This document shows, one piece after another, positions 10,326 through 25,400 of a stretch of 64,000 nucleotides of DNA. Under the pieces are notes generated by a model. It ran no database searches, had not been told where the DNA came from, and worked only from the letters and a program-made list of their open reading frames with translations. The first letter of the stretch is position 1; each line of letters starts with the position of its first letter. The stretch is from Lagopus muta (Eukaryota > Chordata > Aves > Galliformes > Phasianidae): NCBI RefSeq assembly GCF_023343835.1, contig NC_064436.1, positions 50,815,883-50,879,882 on the forward strand. The letters run 5' to 3'. Position numbers and translations under genes: made by a program.

Positions 10326-13300
10326 TGTCCTCTTCCAGCTCTCAGTAGTTATCTCAAACTTTGATCTTATCATACTTTTCATTTTTTGGTTCTGTTCCTA
10401 GAACATCTGTTCCTAGAAATAGAAACTTTTCCAGATATAAACTTTAGTAGATCTATAACATCTGTAGACCCCTCCTTATCATGAATTTATATTTTCTGTC
10501 CTGTTTCAGTAATGCGAGCGTAGCTAGCTAAGAAACAGTTACTTGCAAGGAAGGAGTTGAAATTGATTTTTGTGGAGTGCTCCTAGTGAAATATATTTCT
10601 CTTTTCCTTGTGACTTATCAGTATAAAAGTATTTGAAATCAGGATCTTCTTTTATGTTTTGATACCTTTTGTTCTTAATTCTCTACCTGCAATTATTTCT
10701 TCCTACATCTCCTCTTCTCAAGACCAACATTAATGTTTTATTGTCAAGATAAAAATAGCACTCATCTTGTGAAGCATACTGGGAACATATAGAGGATTAT
10801 GCTTATATAATAAAATACATGTAAGTAGATAAAGTCAGGAATGGAGCAGCGGAGATGATGTAGGAAAAAATGAGGTGGTTCAAGGAACACTGCCTGATCC
10901 TTTATCCCACCTACACAGGATTCATCAATGCTGTAATATCATTACAAGTCAATATTTAAATTAAATTTATGATACATTGTTCTTCATTTCATCATGAATG
11001 ATAACTTTGTAAGTGGAAGATAATTGTGAAGAATTGAAACCTCATACAGTTATGAACAGTGTAGGATAAAAAGATTAACTGGCTTACAAAAAAAGAATTT
11101 GGGAAATAAAAAAAAAAACACAGAGGATTATTAAAATATTTGTTAATAGTTCTTTTCTTCAAATAGCTTTGCAAATTAATGTTACATTCTAAGTATTCCT
11201 TCCATAATTTAATATCACTAAAAAGATATAATATTGCTCATAGATGTGATTTACATAATAAAACATGTAAATTATGTAGCAAGCCATAACAGCAAATGAA
11301 ACTACAGTGTTTACGGTTCATTTTGTCAAGCTATAGCAACTTGACAATGGAATTTATTAAGCTTAGGTCAAATCCTATGGTCATCTCTCTTATGCTACTG
11401 AAATTGTTGAGACCGAAGAAGCCTAATTGGTGTCATCTGAGGATTTTAAAGTGAAATATCTAAGAGGAAGAAGAAAAGCAAAGATTGAGTATGAAAATGT
11501 ATCAAATTCCAGAAGTATTCTGAATATCTTCAACAACACATTTTCTTTATTCCAGTGTAAGCTCTCTCTGTGCTGTAGCTTTTAACTGTATGTTTCCCCC
11601 AGTAATGAGAAATATAACTTGCTCTGGCTGCAAAATGTCTTTACTGCTGAAATCCTCTATGTCATACTTCCTAAATGCATTTATATTTGTGCATCACTAG
11701 CACTATTAACCAATAAAGACTTAGGGAACGGAAAAAACCAAACCTCAGTAGGTGTTTCAATCAGAGCTAATCCTATGGAGCTACATTTTGGCCTCAAAAG
11801 GAAGAAAAGATTCTCCAGTCCTAGGACATCTACCTGTTAGGGAGGCTAGGACCCCAATAACTGCTTCAGTGGGAACTTAAATACTATTTACAAATAGTCA
11901 AGTGACTCAATAGAAAAGGCTAAGGTCAGGAGAGTATTGTCTAGCTTTGCAGTGAAAACATGATTGAGGAAGTTGAATCTCTCACGTTTAAGTGTTTCCA
12001 GACAGACCTTCTATATAATTGAGAGGGCAGAGCAAGCACTGTGTAATTCGGATTCTGAAGCTACTTCTTTCCCTATTTCACAATGTTAAGAAGAAGGGCT
12101 GTCTATTTCATGTCATTTGAGAGAAGATCTTGGTAGCAAGCTATCAGTGGGAAATGTGCTTTCCTTGGTGTTAGTGTTGGGCTGCTGGCAAGTGTTTTGG
12201 CCATTGATAGTCTTGGGGTTAATCTAATTGGAGGAAACTATTAGACGTGAGAAACTGTTGAATATAAACAATACTGATGTGAAAGGCTGACAGAAGCTGG
12301 ATAACTCCAGGAAAGATGGCTGGATCTCAAATGTGGTGACAAAGGAGTTACCTGGAGAAACTGCCAAACTCCACAGGCTGTTGGAAGGGAATATTGGAAT
12401 CCTTTGGAGAAACACAATATTGCAAGGCAAATGCAACCTATGCAGCCATAGTGCACATTGCACAGTAATGCTGTATGTGGGTACGGATGTCATAAAATTG
12501 GGATCAACAAGGAAAAAAGATGTGCATTCTGATCAAGAAAGGAAGGTACAAGGAGTAGTAAGTTAACCTTTGGAGAGAAGGAGCTAGCATTTTGTTATTA
12601 CTATGGTGGTGCCTGTTCCTGATGTACGTAATGGCATCGTTAGCTGCCATCCGCATCCTAACAAGCGTATTTTTGTTAAATGAATGTTAATCAGCATTTT
12701 TGCCTATGTATATAATGCTGCATCATTTAGGTAGCTCCCTGATATGAATGTATGCAGCAACTGGCAAATCAAAACAGAAGGAACACATGATTTCTGGAAG
12801 GTGTTAAGCCTATTCAAAGACCTAGGATCCACTAAAAAAAAAAAAAAATCTAGATCTACTCACTGACTTCTGGTCCTGATCTGTACACCATCTCCATTCT
12901 ACTCTTTTACATCTGAATCTTCCCTGTGTTTCACTTAATTGGTTAGTTCACTTTTTACTTCCGTCCACCCCCAGTGAGCCTCCCAGTATAGGACCTCTCC
13001 TTTTCTGCCTCCGAGGATCAACTCGAGGATATCATTGGATATAGCAGATTTTACAGTAATCTCTGTTAGCAACCTTCACCAAATGTTAGTGAATGCCAGC
13101 AGTATTATTCACATCAAATAGAGTTTAACAGGGAGTTTCTGGGTTGTATTCCAGGACCTAAAACCTCCCATATTTTCCTCAGATTCACCTGTGGTAGATT
13201 TTTTTTTTATCATACAATCAACTTTCAGAACTGATGATAATAAATGTGTGTTATTGGGACTATATCACTCTATGTAACTGATAACAGAAATAGTTCAAAG

Positions 13301-16300
13301 TGAGTAACTTTATAGACTAAATTAGGTTTTGAGGTTGAGGCTGGCTTCTGAAAAGTTGTTGTAAAGTGTAATGTGTGAAGTGTTACTCGGGATGGCCTTC
13401 AAAGCTACTACTTCTGTAGAATAATGCAAAATGTTATGAAAGGATTCCATAAGGGAAAGACGTTGTACGGTGAAGCTAGGTTTCTTCTTATTGGAAATTA
13501 AATTAATTTGTTCTTAGACTGGTGTCAGTCTTGTGAAGAATTGTGTATAACTATATTCAGGTAAGAGTATTCTTGCTGGAACTATAGAAATTAGGTCACT
13601 GGTATTTTATGAAAATGAAAACAAAACATCTCCCCAAACAACTCAACTAGAAAAGATGGCTACTTAGGAAAGTACCTAATGCAGGTGCAGAACAAAGATA
13701 CAGTTCTGTGTCAGCCAATTATCTGTGTCATTATATATAGATCGACTGCATGCCCCAAATGAAACCATATATGAGTACATTGCAGTTCTCATTGCAGACT
13801 TCACATGACGTGAATAAATAAATACAGTGCTGTACCAAGCTAAAAACAGAACTTGCAGACATGTAATTTCAGAAAAACATATTTGACTGAGAACAAACTT
13901 ACTCCGTAATGCATACCTGTTCTGTAAGGTTATTATTGTTAGCAGAAGCTGTGTTAGAAAGCAGTGAATTAAATCTGGTTATCATACTGCAATTGTCTGA
14001 ATATAAATCCTTCCATAGGATTCATTTTAATTTGATTAAACTTGATTAAACATAGTTGAGCTGTGAAATTGTTTTAATTTATTTGTCCTAATTGGAATAT
14101 ATTGTCCTAATTGGAAAGCATGTTTTTATTCTTTGATTATGGGCACTGAAAATTAGCTTTAGTTCTTCTTCTTTCTGAAGATTCAAATGCTAATGGCTTT
14201 TTGATGAAATGAAGTAAAATGTTAGTTTAGGATAATTTATCTGTTTTAGATAGATGTGTGATATGTAATTATTTGATATGCCCACATCTAATAACTGTCC
14301 AAGGAATAGCTCCATCTTTAGAAATGCAATTCTAAGATCTACACTGTCTAAATAACTAAAGGGAGAAATAATAATATGAATGGAAAACATGCTGTGTACT
14401 GTTGATTCATTTTCCTTATGCAGAGTATATTAAAGAAAAGCAGCTTTACAAAAGTTGTTACTATAGAATCAGTTATTACAAATTAGTCAACCATGATACC
14501 ACAGCTTATGCTGTAGTAAATTATTGTTGTGGTCAGATGATGTTTAGCCTCTAGTAGGAAGGTGAAATTAGAAATTGTAGGATGGTCTGCGTCCCTGAAA
14601 TTTAAAATACAAAGCAGAGCTTGGTTTTTTTTGTGTGTGTGTTTTTTTTTTTTTTTTTTTTAAAGTCTTTGCTTAAATGGCTTCTCTACTGCAAAATGCA
14701 GAAGTGAGGTTGCTGAGTTAAGGGCACTGCATCAAGAGCTGATTAATAGCCTCTGAGTGAGTGAATATGTGTCTGCTATCCTACAGCAAAGGCCATATGC
14801 TACCCTATCACTTTCATTGCAAGCTGCATCTTAGCCCAGTGACAAGAATAATTTCTGACAAGCAAGGAAATCATCTAATACAAGAGATATCATAATTTGT
14901 AACAGCAGAATTGCTGAATGACCTACAGACCCAAGACTTACTCTTAGGCAATGTACTAAGGCTTCATCTAATAGTGCCAGTGTTTGTCATCTCTGAAAGG
15001 AGCTGCAGAAAATGTCACTCAAAGTCAGTACTTTAGAGTGCTGATTGTGAGATGTAAATTAATATAGCTGCTTCTAGATCATAGAAGCTCGTAGTAGATA
15101 TCTGAGAGGCACAATAAATGAAATAGCTTTCTCTGCAAGAATAATCTGTTGGAGAAAGTGTTGGAAACAGTATTACGTTTAGAACTGAACTACAAATTTT
15201 AAGATGTCATTACATTGCTTGCAGCAAATAAGGTATCTTTACCCCATTACATGTACAATTTGGTTTGGTTCTAAATCTTACCAGTTTAAATGATAAATAT
15301 TATTACTGAATATGCAGCTCTTCAGTTTCTTACCATGTTGCTGCTTTTCCCAAATGACAAGATACTTAATACAACAACTCAAGAGGAATTAAAAATTTTG
15401 TTTTTTAAATGTTAGAAACTGAAAATTATTTAGAGAAAATGAAGTTGTGCATATTGCTATGAATGTAGTCCCTGAAATAGTATCTAAAATTGAAGGAGGC
15501 ATTAAAGATATTCTCTGAATTTAGCCAAATAATAACTAGGGAATTCTAAAGCATTTACCTTAAGTTAACCCAGTAGTTTGGTTTTAGTCTTTCTGTAACA
15601 TCACTTTCAGAAGGACAGCTGATTTTAATTCTGAAATCAGGGAGGATGTCATGATGATAATAAGTTTTTAGTCAGAATAATGAGCGTTTATCATAAACAA
15701 ATTTTTGTACTAATTTTTGCAGGTAAAAATATGAACTGAAGCCTCAGTGCTTCTGAAAAGATATAGGCTAGCTCAAATTTTATAAATCTCTGAAGAAAAC
15801 TTAAACACATGAGTCTGCTCCTTCCCTTTACTGCCTCTTGCCCACTTCCCATCATGTTCTGTGGTAAAAATAAATATATTATTTGTGTCTAAAGTAGAAA
15901 AAATTCAAATCCAGAAAGCATTTGTTGTTTCTGTTGATCAGGGCTGACTGGGGAGAGGGCTGCCAGAATGGAAAAAAGTGGTTTATTGGAACTCTCCAAC
16001 CTGAGTTGGGTGCCAAATCTGCACATATTTCATAGTTAATGGTGCTAATGCTCCATCAGATGGAAGTATAACCTTCAGGTTGATAGGAAGCTGTGTAAGT
16101 TAGCTAAGTATTCATTACAAAGAAGAGAGTTGGGCAAATTTAAGAGACTTACTGGAGAGAGGAAGGCACCTGTTTACTTCCATTCAGGAGTTTCCATCTG
16201 TGTAACATCCTGGTTTTCTGACTCTAAATTTGATTTTACTGTGTGTGAAGCCAGAGCAGGTGCACTATTCCCTAAATAGTGATATTATAGCCAGTTATAA

Positions 16301-16895
16301 TAGCTATGACATATGGAATTTACTTTCAAAGCCAACTCTGCTTGATATGGAGAAGGAACGTTCACTATTTCACGTCAATTGCTGTAACAAACAGGAGATA
16401 TCCTGACAGATTTTTGTTACCATTGCATGTGGCTTGACTTCTGCAAATACCATCTAGCAGAGGTTTTGATTCTGCCTGAAGTGGCAGGACTGATCTTCAA
16501 TACGTACAGTGGGTTAATTCTCTCAAGTACAAAGAGCTGGGCTTCATATTTACTGTAATTCTGCTTCCATCTCTAAAATGGAAAATAATATTTCTCTGTT
16601 TAACTCACAAGGTCAATCTTAAGATAAACCAAGCACTGTAATTTGTGCTGCAATCAAAAGTTAGTGTTTCAATACCAATCAAAAACAGCTGAATAAAACA
16701 ATCTACAGACCCTGAATTCGCTGACAATGTAGAGTTTAAGGAATGTTAAATGTCTTAGAAATATCAGGACTAACACTCCACTCAAGAAGCCAATTGCAAT
16801 AACTCACTGAGAAAAGGAGTAAGAAGAAAGTGTCTTGAATTTTGCCTGGTTCTTCAACTCCTATGTATTCCTCCTGGAGCATATGCACAAAATAT
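10326..16895. other. Long AT-rich non-coding stretch
   Basis: About 6.5 kb without a supportable gene. It contains short A and T runs (12834-12847; T21 at 14642-14662 preceded by GT repeats) and a local duplication of ATTGTCCTAATTGGAA near 14085-14117. Open frames such as 11619-11840, 12224-12493 and 12333-12566 show no motif, good splice context or conserved domain that I can recognise. It is probably intergenic or intronic. Confidence 0.5.
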
Positions 16896-16897
16896 AG

Positions 16898-16947
16898 TAA
16901 ATAACTTATGCTAGGCTCGTAACTATGCGCCTAGCATAGGTTATTTA
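16898..16947. repeat. Inverted repeat (hairpin) with 19-base arms
   Basis: The left arm at 16898-16916 (core AATAACTTATGCTAGGC) is the reverse complement of the right arm at 16929-16947 (core GCCTAGCATAGGTTATT), with one mismatch in the core. The loop is 12 bases. It is not part of any repeat recognised here. It is followed by two copies of ATTGTCCTAAT, at about 16946-16980. Confidence 0.85.
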
Positions 16948-16949
16948 TT

Positions 16950-18935
16950 GTCCTAATTTAATTTACTCATTGTCCTAATGGTGGGAAATGTGATACTTCC
17001 AGATCAAGTATCTAATGTGTAAGGCCCAGGACTTGTAAAATTTGACTGTTGGAGCTAGTGTGTCCAGACTTACCAGCAGAATGATTGTATGGTTAGTCAG
17101 CATTGGTGTGAAGTGCACAAAAAGTTATTTGAAATGGAACTTTTGCTTGGAATCTTTGTCCCACAAGGATGGGACTCACTGTCACTATTCAGCAAGATGG
17201 CTATTGACCATCTTTTAGCCACGTATTTTATTATTAAGGTTCCGTCAGAAAATATATTGACTGGTGCATCACATATGCACTGTACATATTTAGTAATCTG
17301 TACAGCATTGATAATAGTACTGGTATTTTTCTAGTATTTAAGAGACCCCTTCAAAAGTGCTTACCTACTTTATACCCACCCTTAGATTTCTCAAAGGCAG
17401 AATGCATAGAAAAAAGTGCATACTGAGAAATGATGGGTGACAGCATATTTTTATTTAACTTTCTGACGTAGATATGCCCAGTGAAGAAGCATTGAGGATC
17501 TTCTCACTGTATCAAAATAATTTCTTCAGAGAGTTGTGTAATTTCATATCAGCTTATTCGTTCTCTGAAAGACAGTGATTACTGAATAGAGCGGTACATA
17601 AGAAATGGGAAAAACAGCAGGCTTCATTGGTTTTGAAGGAGTCAGCAATAGTGATGTTCCAAACTGGTAAAATGTGTCAGCAACTAAGTAAGATAAGAAA
17701 AGCATACATTTTTATATACATCTAATTTTTATGTACTATATGACTTCTTCTCAGATTATCTGTACTTTCATTGAATTGAAAGAGTTTTTTTCACTCTGTC
17801 TTTAAAAAAAAAAAAGCAGCCTTTATTTAGTTTTCATCTCATCTGTAATTCTGTGTTTCATTGCCATGAGGTAAAGTCCTAAAAATTTCTGCCTGAAAAT
17901 GTATTTCAAAGAGAATATTCACAAAATTTGTACCTTTTAATTTAGCAAAGCATTGTTCAGGGTTTAAATAACCCCCTCCCCTGATTTGAGTAATATGAAT
18001 TCACAAGCAATTCTTTGAAAATACAGTAAAAACATGCATGGAAAATCACTTGTTCCCTAAGGCATTGCAACTGTTACTTTAAAGTTCACTTGTTTGCTCT
18101 TTTCCTACAACACAGAATACAACTGGTTGTATTTAAAACAGTTCGTCTAAGTCTTTTCTGCTCAATGAGACACCTGCAAGAAAAAAAAAAATACATTTTA
18201 TTCATCTGGAACAAAATTAATTAGTAGAGCTAAACAGAAATTGGAATTTTTCCTTTCTGAAAAAAGCCTTTTATAGATTTGAGTTTTGTTTCAAATTCAG
18301 AGAAAATATTGGACTAGGAAGAACGGCATGAAACAAGAACTCTGAAAAATCTGGATGCTACTACTATGATCTGAAAGGTGCATTTGGTAATTACATGGTT
18401 TAACTTTTACTTGGATCATAGCTGTAGACTAACTTAACTAACTGAGGGGAAAAAAGAAAAAAGTAATTTGGAAATATATTTTGGAGAATGTCTATCTCCT
18501 TTAAGATACTTGTATTAGGAATACACATATGCTATACTGCTTAAAGTTGAAGAAAGATGTGTTCAGATGATGATATTTCATTGCTTTTAATTTAAGTCAA
18601 ATTGTTTAGTGAAGGATTTCAATATTCCCTGTCCAATTGTACTATCTTAATAATTGAATGTTCATTTTCAGTTCCTGTAGTGGATAAAATAGCTTCCCTT
18701 AAGCCATGACTATTGTAAGGGAACCTCCTCTACTTTGCACTAAAAGAAAATAGGAATATGCATACATCATCTTCAATCAGCTGACAGCTGGTAGATTTTT
18801 CTTCTTAAATAGAAATCTGGCTGAAAACTTCTCATATTACTCTGAGTGTTTTAAATTACTCCAATCACATGCAAGAGTATTTGCAAAGTTTTCAAAGAGA
18901 TCTTGAAACGTTATAGGTTAGGGAAATTGCTGACT
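16950..18935. other. Non-coding stretch
   Basis: No gene was recognised. An 81-codon open frame at 17089-17334 (+) ends in a hydrophobic tail but has no recognisable family features and weak context, so it is not called. Short A runs occur at 17803-17813 and 18180-18190. Confidence 0.5.
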
Positions 18936-18939
18936 GCAT

Positions 18940-19480
18940 TTAGTTCGGTAAAAGTGCTGGAATTTTGTACCTGGGATGGAGCAACCTTGGATATATGTAG
19001 AGGATATGATATATGAGAAACTGGAGAACAGCCCTATGGAAAGGGATTTGGAGTTCTAGTTGATGGCAAGTTGAACATCAGTCAGATGTGCATCCTGGCA
19101 GCTGAAAGGTCCCCCAACTGTACCCTCAGGTGCACCAGGCCCAGCACTGCCATCTGGGGAGGGAAAAGGTTATCACGCTCTGCTCTGCACTGTGTGCTCT
19201 CAGCTTGAGAGTTGTGTGTAGTTTTGGCACCACAATATAAGGACAGAAAACTATTAGTGTCCAAGGAAGAGTAATAAAGGTGGTGAAGGGTCTGGAGGAC
19301 AAGGTGCATGAGGAGTGGCTGAAGTCCTCTGTCTTGTTCAGACCAGAAAACAGCAGACTGAGGGAATGCTTAACCGCAGCCTACTGCTCCTCATGAAGGG
19401 AGTGCAGGGGCAGTGCTGATCTCTTGACAGCGACAGGACCCAAGGGAATGGCATGGAGCTGCACAGGGGACAAAATTTGA
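18940..19480 (+). mobile_element. CR1 fragment, badly decayed
   Basis: Several CR1 ORF2 words are present in the right order: AATTTTGTACCTGGGATGG (the 'VLHLG' part), ATGGAAAGGGATTTGGAGTT ('KDLGV'), GTTGATGGCAAGTTGAACAT ('VD.KLNIS'), GTAATAAAGGTGGTGAAGGG, and TGTTCAGACCAGAAAACAGC ('LF..EKRRL'). Frames are broken by many stops and small deletions. The 3' UTR end is not recognisable, so it is truncated on both sides. The minus open frame at 19082-19309 is an artefact of this repeat. Confidence 0.8.
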
Positions 19481-22400
19481 TAAAATTGAATTCATGTCTA
19501 ATATTAGTACAAGAATTCTGTTAACATACTGCTGCTCTGATGCATCTGATAATCTACATTTCATCAGACTAAACAATCCAGTCAAACTGGAAAGTCTATA
19601 ACTTGTTTGTACAAGTTTTGGGAAAATGTAAATGATGAGCAAAACAAAGTGCCTGGTTTTGCTTTAGAAACTGATCAAGCTCATTGTTGGCAGAAAGCTC
19701 TTGTGGATTTTAGTGAGATTTGTTTCCGTTCACCTAGTATGAGATGATTCCTCACTACTGTGAATAATGTAATGCAATTATACGTACTGTGTTCAAAGGT
19801 CTAAAGCATGTATGTAAGCACATAAAAGTTTGTACTTTCGCTAGTTGCCTAAAGGGATAAAAAGGATTTTCAATGGCAGGCATAAATAAGCAAGGTAATT
19901 GAAAATTAAGCTGTATTGCTGACTCATCCACATGTTTAGCCTTGTTATAAAATGGCTGTAATTTTTTAATTGATATAACTCTACTGACTTGCATTTCCTG
20001 GATGTGTTATCAATCATTGCTGTTCAGATTCTTATTTTAACAGCACTTGTTACAGCTCTGTAAGTTTATAGATCTGCTAGTTAGAATGATTCCACATTGA
20101 ACGGATCTATTAGGAAATTCAGAGGTTAAGTAGAATATGAATGAATATTTGTTGCACAGGTACTTGTTATGCTGTATAGTAATCAGAAGTTCATTGCAAG
20201 GTCAGATCTAGACAAATTGGTTCAGAACCTTGATTGATATCAATTTATTATTATTATCCACACCTAGCTGTACAAGGTAATTAACATTTGTTAGTTTACT
20301 TGGCTCTAATGATTGATAAACATCTACATTTTATATGTTCATGCTAGATGTACAGTTAAGATCAGTTTAGTGGCACCATATTAGAAGTAGCTATGGTGGC
20401 TTGGAAAACAAATAGCTTTTAGCACCTGGTGTTCAGGAAAATTGCATCCCCAGGCATCACAATATTTTCATGTTTTACAATTCAGAAAAACTGCTTGTGA
20501 CCTTTTCTATATAATGATGTCCCATTATTTGACCATGTCATGGGAAACCATTAAATCCTTCACAGCTAGCGAATGAAATGATGCAGCTGGATTTCTATGA
20601 AGATACTACAGGAACATGATCTAATTTTCTGTCTTCACTTTTTTTTTTGTCTACCAAGCTCTTTGCAAAATGGGAAATGCTTTGCATGACAGGAGATTTC
20701 CAGCCAGAATACTTCCAATAACAATATATTTTCACAGTCAGCTATATGAAAAAACATTTTAATGGCTATCTGCGTTGCTCTTTTTCCATATCAGCTGTAG
20801 AGCATTTTGTGAATGCTTCGGAATTACAGAAGACCCATTTTCATCATAACTGTTGCAGGAACTATATATACAGAAGTTTGTACTAAGTCTGATCACCCAT
20901 TATCCTGCTGTATTAGCATAATACACTGCAAAATTAATTCTTGCTAATTTACAGTTATATCAAACTTATAAAAGAAAGCTAATCTTACAGTAGATGTAAA
21001 GTACAAGAATGTTATTCCTGTATGTGATATTCATCCTAGCATGAATTATTGCGAAGAGTTATGAGTCAGATTTCCAACTAGCTAAATTTTCAAGATATGG
21101 AAATCTTTTTTCTTTTGAAAACTGTATGAAAAGTCAGTTAAGAACAAAAATTAAAAAAAAAAAAACACCTAAAAAGAACCCAAACCAACAGTCTTTGAGA
21201 TGTGTTTCTTCAGCTCTTACTTAAAAGTTTTGTTTCAGTTTTTTACGTATGATTGTTAGAATATAATCAGCTTTAATCTTCAACTGCAAAGTTGTTTTTA
21301 AAGAGGACAAGAAAAAAGTTGTTTATATGAAAAATAACAGTCCATTATTTTGATGAGCTTTGAATTATCACTGATTCAAACAGACTTCTGTAGGATGTTT
21401 AACCACTGATAAAATTCTTCATAAAATTCCACAAAACTCTTTCTCTGCTCTGTGAGAAGAACTATTTCTAAAAGAATTCTGGTACCTTTTTGAGAAGAAT
21501 AAGCTTTTTTTCCTGGAGTAATGCTCATGCAGAAATGATGAGCATTAGTCTGATATCTCTTTGCTGGAGCACAGTATGATAATATCATCTGTATCAAATT
21601 TACCATGGTGTTGTAATGAATCAGTATTACATATAGATCCCTTTAAATTTAGATTGTATCTTTGAAGAATGTGCAGAACTGTAATTGACCAGCTCTTTTG
21701 TGCTACAGTTGATATGGTTAATTTCCACATGGGCCAATCAATTACACTAGATTCTAAATGAACAAATTTAGTAGTACTTCCTGCAGAGCAGAGTTAAATT
21801 CTTTCCCTTTACTTGCTTGTAATTTTAAAAAATGAACAAAAGTAATGAGAAAAGGGATTTAAGTAAATTGTTTTTTTTATTAAGTGGTGATGTCCAAAGA
21901 TACCAATGACCTTCAAATATTATTCTCCTGACGTGAAACAACTTTCAGTGTTCTTCAGTCCTCAAAAAACATAACCCCATAAACCAAAACCTGTAATGCA
22001 AAATATTGGCTGATGGGGCAGAATATCATACCTTTTGTTTGTGCTTTAATCAAGGTAAAAAAGAGCATGCAACTCATCAGCATCATAAAATGTCTCTAAT
22101 TTACATATAACTGTTCTAAAAAGGCATGCTGACAAGGAAGAAAGATAAACTACTTCATTTAAGGTTGAAGTCCATAGGAAAATACATGTTTATTAACTAA
22201 ATTTTACTTTGATTTATGAAGACATTGGCAGATTTTTATGATCACCACAGTTTTATTTCCTCCAACACTGAAATTCTCAAACCTTCACTATTTTCCTTAG
22301 TTGAATGTAGAAATGAAATGTATTATTAAATATGTATATTGATAAGAAATTTCCATTCAGCTTGCTCACACACATTATTTATTTTCAGGACAATAACTTG

Positions 22401-25400
22401 CTATTATTTTAAGTTCTCCCAGATAATTACAAATTGTAGGGCTTTTCCATATACTATTCTTAAATTTTCATTTTGAAAAATGGAATATAAGAAACATAGG
22501 TATACACTTATGGGTTTAACTATATGGAGAAATTTAGAAATTGAAGTAGGAAATTGCAAATTTTGTTGCAAACTGGAAGCAGCAATAGACCAAAAAAGAG
22601 AGGAAATGAAAGGGTCAGGAAGGAGAGGTATGTTCATCCTTATTTTTCACCTCTGCTTAAAGCTCTTGATAAAACTCATTTTTAATGTAATGATGCAGAA
22701 GTGTCTTTTCAAGTTCTAGATTTGTTCACTGTTCAAACAAACAGTTAAAAAACACAATTCAGAAATAAGCTTGAAGAATTTGTTATGATAAGAAGAAATG
22801 TGAACTCCACATCTCTATTTTGTCCTTGTAGATACATACTTGCAAAGTAGTTAGAAAGAAAGAAATTATATTTCAGTTTCAATTAAAATAACAATAAATT
22901 ACAGTGGTGAAATGGCCCTAAGGAAGCAGATGTGTTTACTGTTTGCCTCTTTACAATGAGTGAAAAGTAGATATAAAACTAACATGTAATGAAATCAAAA
23001 CAGAAGATTAAATTCTCAAAGGCAGCACTACCTGAGAAGGCGTTCCCTGTAATTTATATTTATCCTTCTAAAAACTTCTTGTAACTTAAAACTTAGTTTT
23101 AGAGTAATGAGTCCTTTTTCCGATCCCAGAGATATGTTTCGGCTCAATCTGCCTTGCATGTGTTGCAAGTTGCATTAAATGAAACACTTTTTATAAAAAT
23201 TCTTTAACAAGTTTGATATGTTAAACGTGACCAAAGTAGACAATATCAATAGAAAGAGAAAATACAGGGACCAACATTTTTACTTTATTTCAGAAAAATA
23301 GTGTTGATAACACTGCATCTCCTTTCAGATAAATCATCACATCAACAGAGCAATCCTACTCAATCACGCTACTGCAATTATGCCCAGCAATGGCGTCAGT
23401 TCCACAACGACTTTTTAATCAAAGTAAATTAGCTGCTAAATGTATCGCATGTATTTTCAGCTTGTCCAAGCCACTTGGACTTACTCTATGTGTGAAGTAT
23501 CATTGTTTGCCTGAGCAAGTCAAACTCCTCAAATCAAGGATGTTTTTCCTTTGAAACTGTCCTTTTCAAGACTTCCTGTAACTGAAGTTGTTTGAATCCC
23601 AGAAATCTAGGCTACTTTCTTAAGTTAATGTCTCTACCACTGAGCAAGTGTAGCCTGAAGCCCTGGAAGTACTGTCTTGCCTCTGTTATTAACAAGTCAA
23701 AGGCTTTGTATTAACTTAGTCTACAGCCCTCAGGACTTGTCAGGCTTTGTCTGGACTTGCCTGAGTCTTCTGGAACTGATTTACTAGCAATAGCTTTCTA
23801 ATGACAAGGTGACTATTGTTTTATTTGCTTCTAGCTTAGTTTTGTACAGTTTGTATGGTGTAATGCCATATAATAACTATCTGTTAATAATAGATAGTAG
23901 TCATTTGTTCCCTGTGTAGAGTGAACCAGAATAAAAATGTACCGAAGTGCAAGTGTGGCGCACTAGCAAAGACCTTCAAAGCACAAGCAGAGACTCCAGA
24001 GGTATAAATTAAGTCCCAAATGATCAGTTAGTGGTCAGTGAATGAATGAAATTTTGGGAATTGGTAGAACTGATCTTAGGGTAATAAAAAAAGATCAAAG
24101 GGCAATTTCCATCATACACAAACACATAAAAATAAAACTGAAATGTAACATGCAATTACAGAGCACTAAGTAAATAGGTGTCAAATGGAGAGAACTAAAG
24201 CCTGTATGAAAATGGACCCAGGTCCAGGAGCAATGAGAAACAATTCTCCAACAAAACCATACACCTTTTGGTGAAGAACTTGTGAACTCATAATTCACCT
24301 TAGTAACATTCTGGAAAACTCAACAGAACAATAGAGAAAGAGATAGGTGTGAGATTAATTACAATTTTAATTGCAGTTATTCAAGATGAACTTTAATTGG
24401 CTCATTGACTATAAATCTATAAAATGTCACAGATGATGAGCTAAGGTAACTCTATAAATATGTGTTGTGTAATCTTCTCTAACTTTGTCTATTTTGTTTG
24501 AAAACATATGCAAAGGTTTTATTTGCTGCAACATGTAGAACTTGGTCCCATAGTGCTCACTGGATCCAAGGTCATCAATAAAATTTCTTGAATGGGTGAA
24601 ATGACGAGGTTTTTAGGCATATAGTATGTAAAGTCTCTTTTTTTTTTTTTTTAAAGATAGTGTGGTACTTCTCTAATTTACTCTTACCTTAGTATCCCTT
24701 CTGACAGTTTGGAGGTGGATACTATGAACTATCATGCATCTAGACTCTTGATGTCAAGAGCTCAAAGGCCATGAAGCTTCTTACGAAGTAAATTCTTCAC
24801 TGTTTTACAGCACAAGACCTATGTGAGATCTGTGCTTTAACAGAATGACTTCTTGTACCTGCCCATCACTGTTGATGATGTGCAATTTATGGAAAATAGT
24901 AATTCTGAATCAGCAAAGCTGCAGCTAATAATTTTAGGGTGTATCATATCAGATAGATGCAAGGTTTACAACAAATATCATTGGCAAGTAAATTTTCTCC
25001 TATCTACAACTGTAAGCATTCAGTCTATACAATAACATACTTAAAAGATTTGTTTAAAAATATATTCTGTTTTTATTAATAAAGGCATGTCTAATAATTC
25101 TTGAACAACAGTATATCTTAATGTTTTAATTTTTAGCCTGTGAACTAACATCTCAAATTAATTGTAGAAGGTAGTTGAAGAGGAGAATTTCCAAGTAATG
25201 GTAAAGGACAACGCCCTGTTTGTTTTTAATTTGTTTTTTTTATATCTTGAATTTTTATTATCCTCTATTTTAATCATGACAGTAATCAAAATAAGTAAAT
25301 TGCTATTTGTAATAGACAGGTTTTCTGTGGAAGTTGTGTGGATTGAACTTACTTTTTTTGAAAACGTGAGAAAAGGTTTCTGCATTCTCACTGATTTTTG

